From Xanthobacteraceae bacterium (GTDB taxonomy: Bacteria; Pseudomonadota; Alphaproteobacteria; Rhizobiales; Xanthobacteraceae): a stretch of 64,000 nt of DNA. The notes under the pieces are model-generated. The model had not been told where the DNA came from and ran no database searches. It saw nothing but the letters and a program-made list of their open reading frames with translations. The position numbers and the translations under genes are program-made. Positions 35,776-45,388 of this stretch are shown piece by piece; the stretch's first letter is position 1, and each line of letters starts with the position of its first letter. The stretch is taken from positions 1 through 64,000 of the forward strand of contig JALHLQ010000017.1 of NCBI GenBank assembly GCA_022844485.1. The letters are read 5' to 3'.

Positions 35776-36837
35776 CTAGCCCGGCGCGGGCGCACCGATC
35801 GCTACCGGGCGCACGGGCGAGCCCGCTCCGCCCTGCGACCGCAGCGGCAGAATGATTGTGCATGACAGCCACACGCGGTCCCGCGCCATCTCGCCGAGCC
35901 GCGCGTTCTGAATATTGTAGATTCCCGACTGCGTCAGATTGTGATGGTGAATGGCGAACGGCAGGCCGGGTGGAGTTCCTTCCGGCGGCGGTGACTTGCC
36001 TTGGAGCTGGCCTTCCGCCACCGGATCGGTGAACGGGTTATCGAGCGCGACCAGCACCACCGCTTTCTGCTCGAGGTATTTGGCTGCGTCATAAGAGAGA
36101 CCAGGACCTTTTGTGTAGTAGAACTTCTCGACGTCCGGATCCTTCCAGTAATCGCCCCAGCCCGTGTAGATGTACAGCACGTCGCCGGGGAGAAGACCGC
36201 GGCTCGCAAGGTTGTGTGCGGCCAGCATCGCATCGATGTCCTTGGCGGTGACGAGCTGTCCGGGCTGCATCGGCTGCCCGCGGCCGAGATGCGTTTTGGC
36301 GTCGAGCAGGACGGCGGTGGTGACGATCGGCGGCACCTTGTCGATGCCAAGCTTGAGCAAGGGCGAGTCCGGCGACGGCTTCACCTGCGATTGCGTATAG
36401 CCGCCATAGTACCGCGCCTCGTCCGAGGGCACGTCGCCTTTGCCGTCCCACTCCTTCGGCAGCACCGCAAAATGCCCGAGCGCGTCCATCTGCGTGCCTT
36501 GCGCGCCGGGCTCGCCGCTGACGATCTCCTCCCCGTTGAAGAGGTGACGCGTGCCGGGAATGCCGACCGTCGGCCGGAACTTCTCGCGTAGCGGCGTGCC
36601 GAATGGCGATTGCGGCATCGTGTTCGAACGTACATGCGACAGCTCGTAGGATTTCGCGCGTGGCTCCGCGAGATGCGGCGCGCAGCGCGCCCACGTGGTC
36701 GGACCCAGCGTATTGGCCATGCCGATCTCGTCGCCTTGCACCCACGGCGGGCGCTGTGCCTGCGCTTCGGCTTGCACCAGCATCGGGCCAAGAATCAAAG
36801 CGGCGATACTGAATCGGACGGCCATGCATCTGACCAT
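35776..36837 (-). CDS. Exported cyclase family protein (kynurenine formamidase-like)
   Basis: 353 aa. Signal peptide ends near AEAQA. The Zn site normally H-x-G-T-H-x-D is here GAQGTQMDALGHF, the Q variant seen in long bacterial and fungal cyclases, so metal binding may differ. GDVLYIYTGWGDYWKD and LVALDNPFTDPV are other family segments. Probable amidohydrolase acting in the periplasm; substrate unknown. ATG 36837 follows GGAGGACGTA. Confidence 0.82.
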   Translation of the reverse strand: MVRCMAVRFSIAALILGPMLVQAEAQAQRPPWVQGDEIGMANTLGPTTWARCAPHLAEPRAKSYELSHVRSNTMPQSPFGTPLREKFRPTVGIPGTRHLFNGEEIVSGEPGAQGTQMDALGHFAVLPKEWDGKGDVPSDEARYYGGYTQSQVKPSPDSPLLKLGIDKVPPIVTTAVLLDAKTHLGRGQPMQPGQLVTAKDIDAMLAAHNLASRGLLPGDVLYIYTGWGDYWKDPDVEKFYYTKGPGLSYDAAKYLEQKAVVLVALDNPFTDPVAEGQLQGKSPPPEGTPPGLPFAIHHHNLTQSGIYNIQNARLGEMARDRVWLSCTIILPLRSQGGAGSPVRPVAIGAPAPG

Positions 36838-36913
36838 TACGTCCTCCCACTCTGAACTTATCGCGCACCATGCGGCCGCGCGTTTTCTTGCCGAGCCCTA
36901 GGAATCCCGCACC

Positions 36914-37942
36914 TCAGCGCTTCAAAGCAGCCGCAAGCTTGTCGTAGGCGGCGCGCGCGCCCGGAAAGAGCTTGGCGAGATCGTCCAAATAGCGATCGGT
37001 GACAGGCCGCAGCCCTTCGCGCCATTGCGCCATCGTGGCTACATCGGGCACGACCACCTCGTGGCCCGGCGCGGCAGCGCCTTCACGCACCGGCTTGTCC
37101 CATTTGTCCCACAGCGGCCCGAACTTCGCGACGAGCCCGTCTCCCGACAGCGCATCGACGGCAGCGCGAACGTCGTCGGGAAGGCTGTCGTACTTCGCAC
37201 GGTTCATCAGGATGAAGAAGGCCGAAGTATAGAATTGCGTATCGGTGTGGAATTTCATGTGGTCGTTGAAGCCCTGGAGCGGGTTGCCCCAATTGGTCAC
37301 GATCCCGTCGATCCGGCCCTCTTTGACGGCGGGCATCACATCGTTCACCTGCAACAGGACGGGCGTCGCGCCGACGAACTCCAGTGCCGCCGACACCGTC
37401 TTGTTCGGGGAGCGCAGACGAAGGCCCTTGAGGTCGGAGAGGCTCACCACTCGCTTCGCACTCGTGTGAATCAAACCCGGATTGTGCACGAAGAGCGCCA
37501 GCACCTTGTAATCGGCATACTCGGCCGCAAGCGTTCCGTCCTTGTACAAGCCCCAGAGCGCGCGCGATCCGGACAGCGCGTCGGGGGTGAGGAACGGCAG
37601 CTCGATCACGGAACTGCCGGGAAAACGATCGCCTTCGGCGCCGCGCAGGCCGAGTGCGATATCGACCGTGCCCTCCTGCACTTGCTTGGCCTGTTCGGTG
37701 ACTTTGCCGAGCGCGGACGCGCCGTTGAATATCTCGACTTTGACCTTGCCGCCGGTCCTGGCCTCGAGCTCACGCGCCCACGGCTCGACGACGTCGTTCT
37801 GAAAGAAGCTGGTCGGTCCCAGAAAATGACTGAACTTGAGCGTGATCGGCTGCGCCGCAGCCGAAACGACGGCGGCCAGGAGCGCCGCAATTGCGGTCAC
37901 GCCGAGCCGTGTGACCGGCTTGATCCGAGCGAATTCGCGCAT
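36914..37942 (-). CDS. TRAP transporter solute-binding protein (DctP family)
   Basis: 342 aa. N-terminal signal (TAIAALLAAVVSAAAQ), then ITLKFSHFLGPTSFFQNDVV, the DctP opening. LKGLRLRSPNKTVSAALEFV carries the Arg that binds the carboxylate, and GRIDGIVTNWGNPLQGF is the family segment. No membrane DctQ/DctM subunits are adjacent. Followed by the cyclase gene on the same strand (76 nt), suggesting linked uptake and degradation. Confidence 0.9.
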   Translation of the reverse strand: MREFARIKPVTRLGVTAIAALLAAVVSAAAQPITLKFSHFLGPTSFFQNDVVEPWARELEARTGGKVKVEIFNGASALGKVTEQAKQVQEGTVDIALGLRGAEGDRFPGSSVIELPFLTPDALSGSRALWGLYKDGTLAAEYADYKVLALFVHNPGLIHTSAKRVVSLSDLKGLRLRSPNKTVSAALEFVGATPVLLQVNDVMPAVKEGRIDGIVTNWGNPLQGFNDHMKFHTDTQFYTSAFFILMNRAKYDSLPDDVRAAVDALSGDGLVAKFGPLWDKWDKPVREGAAAPGHEVVVPDVATMAQWREGLRPVTDRYLDDLAKLFPGARAAYDKLAAALKR

Positions 37943-38101
37943 CTGACCTCCTCGCCCCGTTCTATATCGAGCTTATGGGACGGAGCGGCGGACGACAAGA
38001 GAACGCCCAAGACAAACAATCGAGTCTCGTTCGCCGGCCAAGCACGCCAAAGCAGGGCCGTTGATTCGCCTGATGTCGTTTCGATTCCGCCTTCGGAACA
38101 C

Positions 38102-38317
38102 ATGCGCCGCAAATGGGTTGTCCCGATCTCGCCGGAGGAAAAGTCCGTGCTCGACAGCAGAAACGGCGATCGGCGCTTGTCCGGGCAAAGCCGCACGAAA
38201 TGGATCTGGCTCGTCGGTGACTGCCCCGAATGCAACGGCAGCGGGCAACTTGAGGACAAGTTCTGCCCGTCGTGCCTTGGCAGCGGCACCATCGCGGTGC
38301 TCGTGGGCGATGCGTAG
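38102..38317 (+). CDS. Small zinc-knuckle protein (DnaJ-type CxxCxGxG)
   Basis: 71 aa. Two C-x-x-C motifs of DnaJ type: CPECNGSGQLEDKFCPSCLG then SG. The N-terminal half (MRRKWVVPISPEEKSVLDSR) has no known fold. Start has only a weak GGAA. Real coding is suggested by the intact zinc motif. Divergent from the DctP gene. Function unknown. Confidence 0.6.
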   Translation: MRRKWVVPISPEEKSVLDSRNGDRRLSGQSRTKWIWLVGDCPECNGSGQLEDKFCPSCLGSGTIAVLVGDA

Positions 38318-38333
38318 CCGAGGCCCTGGGCGC

Positions 38334-38618
38334 ATGATCAACCCCTGGAAAGCATGGTTGGACGCGGCGATCTTCGCCGGCGAAGCGCAGACGGTGATCG
38401 CCATGCGCATGATGCGGCTCGCGGGCGGCGGCGCCCTCGCCAATGCCGAAGCGCAAAGGATGGTAACCGAAAAGCTCGCCGCCTTCGCGGCGGCGCAGGC
38501 AGCCGCGGGCGTTGCGCTCGCAGCGGGCAAAAGACCGAAGGTCGCCATGACGCGCGCGATGACGCCGATCCGAAAACGGATGCGGGCGAACCGGCGCAGG
38601 CTCGGGCGGGCGCGCTAG
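38334..38618 (+). CDS. Small helical protein, unknown (phasin-like size)
   Basis: 94 aa. NPWKAWLDAAIFAGEAQTVI, AMRMMRLAGGGALANAEAQR, then an Ala-rich helix and a very basic C-terminus (RKRMRANRRRLGRAR). I recall similar short proteins in Bradyrhizobium annotated only as hypothetical. Starts 17 nt after the zinc-knuckle gene, so probably co-transcribed. Converges on pccB. Confidence 0.6.
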   Translation: MINPWKAWLDAAIFAGEAQTVIAMRMMRLAGGGALANAEAQRMVTEKLAAFAAAQAAAGVALAAGKRPKVAMTRAMTPIRKRMRANRRRLGRAR

Positions 38619-38633
38619 CGCGCCAGGCGTTGG

Positions 38634-40169
38634 TCACACCGGCAGATTGTCGTGCTTCTTCGCCGGCATCTCGACCTTCTTCTCGCGCAGCATCGCGAGC
38701 GCGCGGGCGATGCGCCGGCGGGTCGCGTGCGGCATGATCACGTCGTCGATATAGCCGCGCTCGGCGGCGACGAAGGGCGAGAGGAAGCGCGCCTCGTATT
38801 CCTTCGTGCGGGCGGCGATCTTCTCGGGATCGCCGATGTCGGCGCGGAAAATGATCTCCACGGCGCCCTTCGCGCCCATCACCGCGACCTGCGCCGTCGG
38901 CCAGGCATAGTTCACGTCGCCGCCGATATGCTTTGAGGCCATCACGTCATAGGCGCCGCCGAAGGCTTTTCGTGTGATGACGGTGACGAGCGGCACGGTG
39001 CACTGGCTATAGGCGAACAGAAGCTTCGCGCCATGCTTGATGAGGCCGCCATATTCCTGCGCCGTGCCCGGCAAAAATCCCGGCACGTCGACGAAGGTCA
39101 GGATGGGAATTTCGAAGGCGTCGCAGAACCGAACGAAGCGCGCGGCTTTGCGGCTGGCGTCGGAATCGAGCACGCCGGCCAGCACCATTGGCTGATTGGC
39201 GACGACGCCCACCGTGCGGCCGGCGATCCGGGCGAAGCCGGTGATGATGTTCTTGGCGAAGCTCGGGCTGATCTCGAAGAAATCGCCTTCATCGACGACC
39301 TTCGTCACCAGTTCCTTCATGTCATAGGGTTTGTTGGGATGGTCCGGGATCAGCGTATCCAGGGACAGATCCTCACGCTCGATATCGTCGAAGCTCGGCC
39401 ATTCCGGAACGCCGACCTGGTTGTTGGACGGCAGGAAGTCGATCAGCCGCCGCATCTGCAAGATGCATTCGACGTCGTTCTCGAATGCGCCGTCGGAGAC
39501 GGACGATTTCGTGGTGTGCACGCTGGCGCCGCCGAGTTCTTCCGCGGTGACGACTTCGTTTGTGACCGTCTTCACCACCTCGGGGCCGGTGACGAACATA
39601 TAGCTCGTGTCGCGCACCATGAAAATGAAATCGGTCATCGCCGGCGAGTAGACATCACCGCCCGCGCAAGGCCCCATGATGACGGAGATCTGCGGAATGA
39701 CGCCGGAGGCGATGACGTTGCGCTTGAACACCTCGCCATAACCGCCGAGAGAGGCGACTCCCTCCTGGATGCGCGCGCCGCCGGCATCAAACAGGCCAAT
39801 GATCGGCGCGCGCGCCTTCATCGCCATGTCCTGCACCTTCACGATCTTTTGCGCGTGCGTTTCGGATAGCGAGCCGCCGAACACCGTGAAGTCCTTGGCA
39901 AAGACGAAAACGGTTCGCCCGTTCACCGTGCCCCAGCCGGTGACGACCCCATCGCCCGGGGTTTTCGGCTGGTCATTCATGCCGAAGTCGACGCAGCGGT
40001 GCTCGACAAACATGTCGAACTCCTCGAAGGAGTCCTTGTCGAGGAGGAGCGCGATGCGCTCGCGCGCGGTCAGCTTGCCGCGCTTGTGCTGCGCCTCGAT
40101 GCGGCTCTTGCCGCCGCCAAGGCGAGCATTGGCGCGCCGGACATCGAGCTTCTCGAGAATGTCTTTCAT
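38634..40169 (-). CDS. pccB: Propionyl-CoA carboxylase beta subunit
   Basis: 511 aa, normal PccB length. [20 protein letters not shown] and [20 protein letters not shown] form the acyl-CoA binding half; [20 protein letters not shown] and [20 protein letters not shown] the carboxybiotin half. Start ATG 40169 opens [20 protein letters not shown], as in relatives. Works with PccA (30283-32298) to make methylmalonyl-CoA. 273 nt separate it from the divergent cyclase gene. Confidence 0.94.
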   Translation of the reverse strand: MKDILEKLDVRRANARLGGGKSRIEAQHKRGKLTARERIALLLDKDSFEEFDMFVEHRCVDFGMNDQPKTPGDGVVTGWGTVNGRTVFVFAKDFTVFGGSLSETHAQKIVKVQDMAMKARAPIIGLFDAGGARIQEGVASLGGYGEVFKRNVIASGVIPQISVIMGPCAGGDVYSPAMTDFIFMVRDTSYMFVTGPEVVKTVTNEVVTAEELGGASVHTTKSSVSDGAFENDVECILQMRRLIDFLPSNNQVGVPEWPSFDDIEREDLSLDTLIPDHPNKPYDMKELVTKVVDEGDFFEISPSFAKNIITGFARIAGRTVGVVANQPMVLAGVLDSDASRKAARFVRFCDAFEIPILTFVDVPGFLPGTAQEYGGLIKHGAKLLFAYSQCTVPLVTVITRKAFGGAYDVMASKHIGGDVNYAWPTAQVAVMGAKGAVEIIFRADIGDPEKIAARTKEYEARFLSPFVAAERGYIDDVIMPHATRRRIARALAMLREKKVEMPAKKHDNLPV

Positions 40170-40442
40170 CGCTTGTCCTTTGGGGGTCTCCCAATCCTCG
40201 GTTGAATTCCACAAGCAGGCCGCAAACACAAGAATGAGAATGTCGCCGATCCCGGGGAGCCCGGCGGGCGCCCGAGCCCCGCTTGCGGCCTCCCCGGGCC
40301 TGTGCGGCCATCGTGAGCGCGGATTAAGCAACGCGCGCTTACAAGCGCAGGCCGCACAACCTGAGTCGATGCCATCCTGTTGATGTATTGTATAGTATAA
40401 CGTCCCTCTGGGAGCCGAACCGACAAGGCTTGGAGTCTGCCA

Positions 40443-43400
40443 TTGAGCACGGTCGAGGAATGGCTCACATCGATCGGCCTGGGCGAGTATTCTCAGCGCT
40501 TTGCTGAGAATGCCATCGATCTCTCCGTCATCGCCGATCTCACCGAGCAAGACCTGCAAGAGCTCGGGTTGCCGATGGGACACCGGCGCAAGTTTCTGCG
40601 TGCCGCAGCGGAGCTGCGCGCGGCCGAATCGGCTCCGCTGCAGCCCGTCGCGGCCGCCCGCGAGACAGCGGAGCGCCGCCAGCTTACGGTCATGTTTTGC
40701 GACCTCGTCGGGTCCACGAACCTGTCCGCCCAGCTCGACCCCGAAGACATGCGAGGCGTGATCGCGGCCTATCAGGCGTGCATCGGCGAGGTCGTCAACT
40801 ATTACACCGGCATGGTGGCCCGTTATATGGGAGACGGAGTCCTTGCTTATTTCGGCTACCCGCAGGCGCAGGAGGATTCCGCAGAGCAGGCGGTGCGAGC
40901 CGGCCTTGCGCTTGTGGAGGCGGTTTCCAAGCTGGATACGCAGGCCGCCACTCGGCTCAGGGTTCGCGTCGGAATCGCCACCGGCACGGTCGTCGTCGGC
41001 GACCTTCTTGTCGCCCAGACGGGCGCTCAAGAACAGGTCGTGGTCGGCGATACGCCCAATCTTGCATCACGACTGCAAGGGATCGCCGAGCCCGACCAGG
41101 TCATCATCTGCCCAAACACGCGCGAGTTGACCGGCGGTCACTTCGAGTACCGCGATCTCGGCGGCGTTACGCTGAAAGGCTGGTCGGAGCCGGTGCCGGC
41201 CTGGCAGGTTCTGCGGGCAACCAACGTCGAAAGCCGCTTCGAAGCCAGGCACAAGACCAGCGTGTCGCCGCTGCTCGGCCGCGAAGAGGAGCTGGACATC
41301 CTCCTGCGCCGCTGGCGACAAGCATGCGAGGGCGAATGCCGCGTCGTGGTCATCACGGGCGAGCCCGGCATCGGCAAATCGCATCTCATCCTTGCCTTGC
41401 GAAAGGCCATCGAGCGCGAGCCGCACATCCTGCTGCAGTATTACTGCTCCGCGCATCATACAAACAGTTCGCTGTTTCCCTTCATCGTCGGGTTCGAGCG
41501 CACCGCCGGCATCGAGCGAAGCGATAGCCCGGCGCAAAAGCTCGCGAAGCTCGAGGCGCTGCTCGCACGCTGGGGCACTCAAGCGGAGCACGTTGCATTG
41601 TTCGGCTCGCTCCTTTCGCTCCCGACGGATCCGCACGCCTTGCCGGCGGAGTGGAGCCCGCAGAGGCGCAAGGAGGCGACCCTGAACGCGCTGTCGGCGC
41701 AGCTCGAGGGGTTCGCGTCACGCCAGCCCGTGCTCGTGCTGTTCGAGGATGCGCACTGGAGCGATCCGACCTCGCTCGAGCTTGTCGCCTCCATTGTCGA
41801 GCGAGCGCCGCAAGTCCCGATCCTCATGGTCGTGACGGGACGGGCCGAGTTCAAGCCGCCCTGGCCGAACCATGCGCATGTCACAACGATCCAGCTCACG
41901 CGCCTCGACCGGCGCTGCGGTGCGGCGCTGATCGAGAGAGTGGCCGGCAAGGCGCTTCCTCAGCAACTCGTCAAGGAGATCCTTCAGCGCACCGATGGCG
42001 TCCCGCTTTTTATCGAAGAGCTGACAAAAGCCCTGCTCGAGTCCGGCGCCTTGCAAGAGCGTGACGGCGAGTACGTCATGGGCCAGTCCTTGTCGACAAT
42101 GGCGATACCCACCACACTGCAGGCATCGTTGATGGCGCGCCTCGACAGGCTCGCTCCGTCAAGAGATGTCGCTCAGATCGGCGCTGCAGTCGGCCGGGAG
42201 TTCTATTACGAGCTGATCAGCGCCGTTGCCGGACTGTCCCGGCAGCGACTCGAAGAAGCGCTGAACGAACTCGTGCGGTCGGAACTCGTCTTCTGCCGCG
42301 GCGACATTCCGCAAGCCGTCTACAGCTTCAAGCACGCCCTGGTGCGGGACGCGGCTTACAGCGGCCTTCTGAAAAGCCGCCGCCTCCAGTTGCACGCAGC
42401 CATCGCCAGCGTGCTCGAGCAGCGTTTCCCCGACATCGTCGAAGCCGAACCGGAAACGCTGGCGCGGCACCTCACGGAGGCCGGGCTGATCGAGAAGGCG
42501 GTGGGCTATTGGGTCCAGGCGGGAAAGAAAGCCGCGATGCGCTCCGCCAACGAGGAAGCGATCGCACACCTTCAGCGTGGGCTCGAGTCGATCACTCAAC
42601 TTGCGGAGGGCGCCGAACGGGACCGTCTCGAGCTCGATCTGCAACTGGCATTGGCGCCCTGCCTGATCGCAACGCAGGGCCCTGCCGCCAGCGCGGCGGT
42701 AAGGACGTTCACGCGCGCACGCGAATTGTGCGAGCGCCTCGGAAATCCGCCGGAGCATCTTCAAGTCATGTTCTGGCTCACCACGGCCTGTGTGGTGCGC
42801 GGCGAATTGCCGAAAGCCGAAGAGATGGTCAGGACGCTCATTCGCTTGGCCGAGTCACGCGGCGAACGTCCGGCGCTTCTCAACGCCATGCGCGGTCTGG
42901 CCATGATCCTTCTTTTCATGGGTCGGCTGACGGAGGCGCGCGAGGCGGTCGAGCGAGCGGTTGCCAGTTTCGACGCGAGCGATGAAAGACAGCAATTTGC
43001 GGCCCGCGCCGCCGGGCAGGATGCAGGCGTTGCAAATCTTGCCCTGATGTCCTGGACCCTTTGGCTTCTCGGCGACGTGGATCAAGCCATCGCCCGATCG
43101 GAGGAGGCTTTGCGGCGTGCGGACCGCCTCGGACATCCGCACTCGCGCGCCTATGCGCTCTACTATGGCAGCGTTCTTCACGCGCTCTGCGGCGATGTGG
43201 CGCGCGCGCAGCACCAGGCGATCACGTGCTACGCGCTCTCGGTCGAACACGACTTCCGGCAGTGGCGTGGCCTCTCCGGAGCCGTGCGCGGCATTTGCAG
43301 CGCGCTGATCGCGCCTGGCCCGAGCGCGCTCGAGGAGGTCAAGGCCGCTTTAGACGAGTATCGCGGCGCAGGATATCAACTTGGTATCACGGTGCTCGAT

Positions 43401-43760
43401 GTCCTGCTGTGTCAGGCCCTGATGCTGGTCCAAGCACCCGAGGCCGCACTCGAGGTGATCGAGCGCGGCCTTGCCACCGCGCAGCAGAATGAAGAGCGCA
43501 TATTCGAGGCCGAGCTGTATCGGCTCAAGGCACATGCCTTGCGCGGGCGCGGCGTCCCGAACGCGCAGGCGCAAATGCATGCGCTGCTCGAGCTCGCCTG
43601 GTCCACGGCGAGGCGCCAACGGGCGCGCTCGCTCGAGTTGCGGGTCATGGCGGACCTCGATCGCCTCCGGAATGTCGCCGCGCCGGGTCAGGCCACCCGG
43701 GATGGTCTCGGGCCGATGGTCTTTCCAGCCAACGAGGACCTTCCAGCCGGACCGGGATAG
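40443..43760 (+). CDS. SAM domain - class III nucleotidyl cyclase - AAA ATPase - TPR protein
   Basis: 1105 aa. N-terminal SAM domain (about residues 1-60: [20 protein letters not shown]). Class III cyclase domain about 75-270: [17 protein letters not shown] (metal Asp), [14 protein letters not shown] (second Asp) and [11 protein letters not shown] (Asn/Arg transition-state pair). Then an ATPase domain (Walker [36 protein letters not shown]) and C-terminal TPR-like helices to the end. This architecture is common for signalling cyclases, with cAMP as the usual product. TTG start at 40443 follows TTGGAG; an AT-rich TATAGTATAAC lies 40 nt upstream. Its 3' end overlaps the convergent patatin gene by 73 nt. 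Confidence 0.88.
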   Translation: MSTVEEWLTSIGLGEYSQRFAENAIDLSVIADLTEQDLQELGLPMGHRRKFLRAAAELRAAESAPLQPVAAARETAERRQLTVMFCDLVGSTNLSAQLDPEDMRGVIAAYQACIGEVVNYYTGMVARYMGDGVLAYFGYPQAQEDSAEQAVRAGLALVEAVSKLDTQAATRLRVRVGIATGTVVVGDLLVAQTGAQEQVVVGDTPNLASRLQGIAEPDQVIICPNTRELTGGHFEYRDLGGVTLKGWSEPVPAWQVLRATNVESRFEARHKTSVSPLLGREEELDILLRRWRQACEGECRVVVITGEPGIGKSHLILALRKAIEREPHILLQYYCSAHHTNSSLFPFIVGFERTAGIERSDSPAQKLAKLEALLARWGTQAEHVALFGSLLSLPTDPHALPAEWSPQRRKEATLNALSAQLEGFASRQPVLVLFEDAHWSDPTSLELVASIVERAPQVPILMVVTGRAEFKPPWPNHAHVTTIQLTRLDRRCGAALIERVAGKALPQQLVKEILQRTDGVPLFIEELTKALLESGALQERDGEYVMGQSLSTMAIPTTLQASLMARLDRLAPSRDVAQIGAAVGREFYYELISAVAGLSRQRLEEALNELVRSELVFCRGDIPQAVYSFKHALVRDAAYSGLLKSRRLQLHAAIASVLEQRFPDIVEAEPETLARHLTEAGLIEKAVGYWVQAGKKAAMRSANEEAIAHLQRGLESITQLAEGAERDRLELDLQLALAPCLIATQGPAASAAVRTFTRARELCERLGNPPEHLQVMFWLTTACVVRGELPKAEEMVRTLIRLAESRGERPALLNAMRGLAMILLFMGRLTEAREAVERAVASFDASDERQQFAARAAGQDAGVANLALMSWTLWLLGDVDQAIARSEEALRRADRLGHPHSRAYALYYGSVLHALCGDVARAQHQAITCYALSVEHDFRQWRGLSGAVRGICSALIAPGPSALEEVKAALDEYRGAGYQLGITVLDVLLCQALMLVQAPEAALEVIERGLATAQQNEERIFEAELYRLKAHALRGRGVPNAQAQMHALLELAWSTARRQRARSLELRVMADLDRLRNVAAPGQATRDGLGPMVFPANEDLPAGPG

Positions 43761-44992
43761 GGCGCCTGCGATTTGTAAAAGGCCGGCGGCTCCCGCAGCG
43801 CAAAGGGTGGAGCGTCGTGAGCTGCACTCGCCTGTTCGTTGATGACCCTGAATCCGCCTGTCTTGTTGATTGAACCGCCCGCCGCTTTGTACGCTTTCAG
43901 CGCTTCGTCGGCTGCCTGGTAGCCGGCCGTGCGTCCGTCTTCGAGATTGCGATGCGACCAATCGAAATTGATCCCGCTGTCGACGCGAATTTCGACCACT
44001 GTCCCGTGCCAGGATTTGTCCTTCCGCACATGGTGTTTGAACAGGCTCACGTCATCCTCGCCGACGGTCGCCGCAAACAATTGACAGAGGTTGGCGAGGC
44101 CATCGTGGAGGTTCGCCGGCTTGCGGACCTGCTTTGCATCGACGATGCGGCTGATCCAAATTTCATCGAGCGTGAACGGGTCGTCGTCGAGTTTCCTGAT
44201 GAAATGGTCTTTCTGAACGAGGTTGTAGAAGTTGACCGTATCGACAAGCGCGCCTTCGCAGTAGGTCGCGCCGTCGAGATCGACGGTCCCTTCAACGAAG
44301 GGGAGCGCCGAGCAGGCACAGAGCGAGCCCGCGCTGATGTCCTTGTAGCCGACGACCGGCTTGTTCGAGAAAAGGTCGAGACGCTTGGCATCCAGATTCC
44401 ACGCGTTGTGGAACATGAACGGCTTGTCATCGCCGTACAGCCGCTCGAACTTGATCGACTTCATGAATTCGCTGTCGGGATAGTAGATCTTCGACAAGCC
44501 GTTGACCGGCGACAAATACATCATCGAAGCCAGAAAGCGGACGAAGGGATTCGGGGCCAAGGCGTGATTGAGAACCCACTGGTTGAAGTCGCCTTCCGTC
44601 CATTTCGACGGCGTGGAAAAGAAGCTCGCCGTCTCGCGCCATGAGTTCATCAGGTGGCTCGGCACCCAAATGCTCTCATAATTCTTCGGGTTCGAAAAAA
44701 AGGCCGTCAAGGAACGGGCGTTGCCGAACCAGTCGGGGCCGAATACCGCGTTGATCGGAAAGCGACTGTAGGAGAGGTCATCACGGAAGACGTGCTTCTT
44801 GAAGAAGTCGTAAGTCTGCTCGGACTCCTTGCCCTCGTCGCATTGGTTATGGACGATCCCAACCCAGGCTCCGATGCAGGAGAGCGCCCAGACATCGAAC
44901 TTCATCTTTTCCTCGGCCAGGCGTTGCAGAACACCGATATGCAGCCCTGCGGCGGGGCCGCCGCCGGCCAGCGTAATGGCTCTCCTCGTCAT
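43688..44992 (-). CDS. Patatin-like phospholipase domain protein
   Basis: 434 aa. ITLAGGGPAAGLHIGVLQRL is the glycine-rich oxyanion loop. The nucleophile segment reads VWALSCIGAWVGIV, so the usual G-x-S-x-G is altered although a Ser is present; DLDGATYCEGALVDTV supplies the D-G-A dyad motif. The C-terminal 60 residues are not conserved patatin. ATG 44992 follows GGAGAG. The overlap with the convergent cyclase gene means antisense interaction is possible. Lipid substrate unknown. Confidence 0.8.
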   Translation of the reverse strand: MTRRAITLAGGGPAAGLHIGVLQRLAEEKMKFDVWALSCIGAWVGIVHNQCDEGKESEQTYDFFKKHVFRDDLSYSRFPINAVFGPDWFGNARSLTAFFSNPKNYESIWVPSHLMNSWRETASFFSTPSKWTEGDFNQWVLNHALAPNPFVRFLASMMYLSPVNGLSKIYYPDSEFMKSIKFERLYGDDKPFMFHNAWNLDAKRLDLFSNKPVVGYKDISAGSLCACSALPFVEGTVDLDGATYCEGALVDTVNFYNLVQKDHFIRKLDDDPFTLDEIWISRIVDAKQVRKPANLHDGLANLCQLFAATVGEDDVSLFKHHVRKDKSWHGTVVEIRVDSGINFDWSHRNLEDGRTAGYQAADEALKAYKAAGGSINKTGGFRVINEQASAAHDAPPFALREPPAFYKSQAPYPGPAGRSSLAGKTIGPRPSRVA

Positions 44993-45124
44993 GGGACTCT
45001 CCGTTCGAGCATCGTTGTGCACTGGGGACCTGGTACAACATACCCCCAATTATTTGGCCTTTGTGTGAGGACAAAGGCTTGACAAATGTTTCGGAATTGC
45101 CGGCGGGCCGGGTTCGGCCATTTG

Positions 45125-45388
45125 CTAACCGAGCTTCCCCGCCGCGCGCAGGATGAAGGTCAGGACCTCGGCGACCGCACGGTAGAGAGCCTCAGGAATT
45201 TCGTCCCCAAGCTCCACCTGTGACAATGCCTCGGCCAGCGCGGCATTCTCTTCGAGCGGAACACCGTGCGTGCGTGCGGCCTCGATGATGGTCTGGCCGA
45301 TCGCGCCTCGCCCTTTAGCGACGACAATGGGAGCGTTCGGCTTGTCGTAATGCAGCGCGATGGCAAGCGTTTTTGCGAGGTCGCTCAT
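45125..45388 (-). CDS. FlhB C-terminal-like export switch protein (EscU/YscU type)
   Basis: 87 aa. ALHYDKPNAPIVVAKGRGAI, EAARTHGVPLEENAALAEAL and LGDEIPEALYRAVAEVLTFI correspond to the cytosolic C-terminal domain of FlhB, without the membrane part and without the N-P-T-H self-cleavage motif. Stand-alone copies (FhlB-like) occur in several bacteria and may substitute in export switching. Overlaps the FliK-like gene by four bases (ATGA), so they are coupled. Confidence 0.85.
   Translation of the reverse strand: MSDLAKTLAIALHYDKPNAPIVVAKGRGAIGQTIIEAARTHGVPLEENAALAEALSQVELGDEIPEALYRAVAEVLTFILRAAGKLG

Noticed and set aside
40380-40442. Sigma-70 promoter for the cyclase gene
   Set aside because: TATAGTATAAC is suggestive as a -10, but no -35 at suitable spacing was found, so it is not listed as a feature.
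45010-45120. TTGACA-type promoter (plus strand) near 45080
   Set aside because: Sequence TTGACA is present but no plus-strand gene follows; the flanking genes are on the minus strand.
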